A stretch of DNA of 64,000 nt, taken from positions 186,001 to 250,000 of the forward strand of contig OW568861.1 of the NCBI GenBank assembly GCA_938743325.2, given 5' to 3'. Each line of letters opens with the position of its first letter. Position 1 is the first letter of the stretch. The DNA is from Pycnococcus provasolii. Its lineage: Eukaryota > Chlorophyta > Pseudoscourfieldiophyceae > Pseudoscourfieldiales > Pycnococcaceae. The notes below the pieces were generated by a model. That model was not told the DNA's origin. It ran no database searches and saw only the letters and a program-made list of their open reading frames with translations. Below, one piece after another: positions 61,559 to 64,000 of the stretch. Both the position numbers and the translations under genes were made by a program.

Positions 61559-64000
61559 TCAAACCTCGAGATCCTCGAGGTCCTCGTCATCTCCCCACGC
61601 TCCAGCAGCCTCCTCGAGATCTGCCGTCGTATCATCCGCAGTTGGCAGGGAGCTCTCCTTTGGAGCAGCTTGGATGCGCGAGGCACCAAGGCGTGGCTTC
61701 TCTTTCTTTTCCTTGCCCTTTTCCTTGCCCTTGCCCAGAATGTTAGAAACACCCGACACCTCGAGATCCGCAAAGAGCGCGTCACGCTCAGCCGCCTCTG
61801 CCTCCTTTGCTCTGCGTGCAGCCTCCCTTGCAGCCTCTTCCTCCTTCACCGCCTGGGCAGAAGCTGCCAATTCCGCAGCTTCCAGCTCATCCACGTCGAA
61901 TCCTTCAGAGAAGGAAGCGGCTGCGACGCGCGGGGGTGGCTGTGACGAATGCGATGGGGATTGCGCCCGCACAGTCTCCTCCGTCAAGTCCTGCTCTGTG
62001 AAGCTCTTGAAAGAGTCACCACCGTCGCTTCGGGGTGAAATCACCTTTGGAGAGAGCGCCTTGGGAGAATTTGCCCGCGGAGATAGTGCGGAGGAGGGCT
62101 TCGGCATCCTCGCCAGCTCCACCTCCTCCGCGTCACGCTTCTTGGCTTGCGCCTTTGAAGGCTTAGGTGGCAGGCGTGCAGCGGAAGGTGCCTCCACGTC
62201 ATCACCGTCACCACCGTCGTCGTCGTCATCCCAGTCATCCCAATCCTTTGCCGTCTCCAGGGCAAGTGGCTTGCGTTCTTCGTCCGTGCTTCCGCTCTTT
62301 GCACTGGTATCACCACCACCGAATTTGGGAATCCCATACGTCTTGTAGTACCAGGTGGCAAGACCAGCAACAATGACGGCTGATACTAGCAGAGTGATCT
62401 GATGCGTCATCCCTCGTGCATTGCCTGCATCTTCGCCGGCGTCGTCCACCTGCTCAAGCTCGGCTTTTGGCGAAGGCTCCTCATGCACCGGCGATTCCTC
62501 CTCAGGTGGCGACGCATGATTGTGCGAGCGCACATGTGTGTGTTCAACTGCAGTATCCTCGGAAAGCGATTCCTCATCAGTTTCCGTCACGGACTCCTTC
62601 TCATGCTCGACATCCATCTCGTCCTCCGATCCTGGCTCCGTAGTCGCCTCAGCCACATCTGCAGAAGTATCGGAATCTAGTGACTCACCCGTCTCCTCAA
62701 AGGAATCAACATTCGATTGTTCGACATCCTCCTCCTCAGGGGAAACGCGAGCGCGAGCAGATCCTATGGAAGATTCCTCTGTCGAATCGTCGTCACATTC
62801 GCCGCGTCGCCTGCGGGAACGGGTACACGGCCTACCACTTCTTGCCCGTCCTGCTGATGTCGTGCGGTACACTGACGAAGGAGCAGCAGGTGGTGCGATG
62901 TCATCAATGTCATCTCCGCAGAGGCCTTGGCGGCGCTGTCGTGGCGAGCAGTACTTTGACGGCGAATCACCACTACTTTGGGAGTAGGTTTCTTCGTCGC
63001 CAGCAAGCTCTTCATCTGCCACCTTTGACTCGGACTTATGCACCTCCTCCTCCTCCTCGTCCAACTCTTTCGACTTCGAAGCGGACGCACTTTCATCCTC
63101 GTCGGAGGATGGCACATCGCCTGTGTGCTCTTCGTCGGCTACCTCTGAATCGGGATGCACCTCCTCCTCCTCCTCCGACTTCGAAGCGGGCGCACTTTCC
63201 TCCTCGGCAGATGTCGCCAAACCATCCTCCTCTGCGTCGTCGACGCCTGCAGAAGAGCGCGAGCGATGCGTCTTCTTTGGTGCGAGCGAGCTATCGCCAG
63301 AACCCGTTTCTTCCTCGGCACTCTCATCATACTTCGACGTAATCACCTCTTCCGGCGCGCTCTCCTCCTCGTCGGAGGATGGCGCATCGCCTGCAAGGTC
63401 TTCGTCGTCCATCTTTGACTTGGGCTCCTCCTCCTCCTCCTCCGACTTCGAAGCGCGCGCACTTTCCTCCTCGGCAGATGTCGCCAAACCATCCTCCTCT
63501 GCGTCGTCGACGCCTGCAGAAGAGCGCGAGCGATGCGTCTTCTTTGGTGCGAGCGAGCTATCGCCAGAACCCGTTTCTTCCTCGGCACTCTCATCATCCG
63601 TCGACGTAATCACCTCTTCCGGCGCGCTCTCCTCCTCGTCGGAGGATGGCGCATCGCCTGCAAGGTCTTCGTCGTCCATCTTTGACTTGGGCTCCTCCTC
63701 CTCCTCCTCCTCCGACTTCGAAGCGCGCGCACTTTCCTCCTCGGCAGATGTCGCCAAACCATCCTCCTCTGCGTCGTCGACGCCTGCAGAAGAGCGCGAG
63801 CGATGCGTCTTCTTTGGAGCGAGCGAGCTATCGCCAGAACCCGTTTCTTCCTCGGCACTCTCATCATCCGTCGACGTAATCACCTCTTCCGCCTCCTTTT
63901 CCGCATCCGCATGTGCCACTTCATCGCCTCCTCGTTTGGAGATTGACGCCTTGTCATCGGCGTGCTCCTTCTCCATTTCAGCGAGCAGCTCTTCAGCCTC
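61559..64000 (-). CDS. highly acidic repeat protein with one membrane helix, 5' end outside the window
   Basis: The frame is open to the right edge, so the N-terminus is missing; an ATG at 63974-63976 is present but may be internal. The visible part is over 800 residues. It begins with three tandem repeats of about 89-90 residues, each from EVITSTDDES to a Glu/Ser-rich end, with KKTHRSRSSAGVDDAEEDGL inside; the third is diverged (see 63090-63886). Further Asp/Glu/Ser-rich sequence follows. A single hydrophobic helix, ITLLVSAVIVAGLATWYY, lies near residue 545, then KDWDDWDDDDD, Ser-Pro repeats (PRANSPKALSPKVISP) and a Lys-rich region. The last residues are acidic. I do not recognise a family; chaperone-like and membrane-anchored scaffold roles are both open. 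Confidence 0.7.
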   Translation of the reverse strand, partial: EAEELLAEMEKEHADDKASISKRGGDEVAHADAEKEAEEVITSTDDESAEEETGSGDSSLAPKKTHRSRSSAGVDDAEEDGLATSAEEESARASKSEEEEEEEPKSKMDDEDLAGDAPSSDEEESAPEEVITSTDDESAEEETGSGDSSLAPKKTHRSRSSAGVDDAEEDGLATSAEEESARASKSEEEEEEPKSKMDDEDLAGDAPSSDEEESAPEEVITSKYDESAEEETGSGDSSLAPKKTHRSRSSAGVDDAEEDGLATSAEEESAPASKSEEEEEVHPDSEVADEEHTGDVPSSDEDESASASKSKELDEEEEEVHKSESKVADEELAGDEETYSQSSGDSPSKYCSPRQRRQGLCGDDIDDIAPPAAPSSVYRTTSAGRARSGRPCTRSRRRRGECDDDSTEESSIGSARARVSPEEEDVEQSNVDSFEETGESLDSDTSADVAEATTEPGSEDEMDVEHEKESVTETDEESLSEDTAVEHTHVRSHNHASPPEEESPVHEEPSPKAELEQVDDAGEDAGNARGMTHQITLLVSAVIVAGLATWYYKTYGIPKFGGGDTSAKSGSTDEERKPLALETAKDWDDWDDDDDGGDGDDVEAPSAARLPPKPSKAQAKKRDAEEVELARMPKPSSALSPRANSPKALSPKVISPRSDGGDSFKSFTEQDLTEETVRAQSPSHSSQPPPRVAAASFSEGFDVDELEAAELAASAQAVKEEEAAREAARRAKEAEAAERDALFADLEVSGVSNILGKGKEKGKEKKEKPRLGASRIQAAPKESSLPTADDTTADLEEAAGAWGDDEDLEDLEV
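63090..63886. repeat. 267-270 bp tandem repeat in coding DNA
   Basis: Three tandem copies (63886-63617, 63616-63350 and about 63349-63090) encode the EVITS...SAPE repeats of the acidic protein. The first two are almost identical, differing by one Glu codon; the third has changed in its second half. Confidence 0.88.

Overview
The window is nuclear DNA from a compact, intron-poor, plastid-bearing eukaryote, most likely a green alga. The reasons are plastid-type proteins (an FKBP13-like lumen immunophilin, a long-form ribosome hibernation factor with a transit-like N-terminus, a phosphoserine aminotransferase with a presequence-like extension), a plant-type alpha-amylase, a HASTY/exportin-5 protein, and TGTAA downstream of many stop codons, the polyadenylation signal usual in Chlorophyta. 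Telomere-type TTAGGG/CCCTAA runs occur inside the window. The exact lineage cannot be fixed from this sequence alone; a small prasinophyte-like alga is my best guess. Five GT-AG introns are visible, in four genes; nearly all other genes are single exons.

Layout. 1-7.2 kb: pseudouridine synthase (cut by the window edge), hibernation factor, an unknown protein, a small Cys-rich protein, a DUF21/CBS membrane protein and alpha-amylase. 8.3-18.7 kb: UNC119, exportin-5, a disordered acidic protein, an antisense PDZ-like remnant beside a decamer minisatellite, and an SFI1-like centrin-binding repeat protein. 18.7-30 kb: a myosin, FKBP13, an N-myristoylated-looking TPR protein, NOSIP, a tail-anchored unknown, a doubtful gene with an in-frame stop, and a two-exon plastid membrane protein. 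30-46.5 kb: COG7, a secreted trypsin-like protease, a 2-hydroxyacid dehydrogenase, a secreted lamin-tail/CotH protein, a four-helix membrane protein, a PAS-class III cyclase, a saccharopine-dehydrogenase-like oxidoreductase, a HAD phosphatase and an unknown helical protein. 46.6-53.6 kb: a 106-bp satellite array split by a young, whole-looking Ty1/copia retrotransposon with apparently identical 216-bp LTRs and a 5-bp target duplication. 53.5-64 kb: an unknown ORF beside the array, a small membrane protein, phosphoserine aminotransferase, a 2OG-Fe(II) oxygenase, a secreted Cys-rich protein, a flavin amine oxidase with one intron, and a very acidic repeat protein running off the right edge.

The genes do not form one pathway; they look like ordinary housekeeping, trafficking and plastid genes packed closely, often divergent or convergent. 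The most interesting patterns are regulatory or structural: telomere-type repeats recur 55-240 bp upstream of start codons, a TAAGGTTA motif recurs in non-coding DNA, introns carry CA-rich tracts near the 3' splice site, and the satellite unit has a diverged relative in adjoining single-copy DNA. No tRNA, rRNA or CRISPR array was seen.
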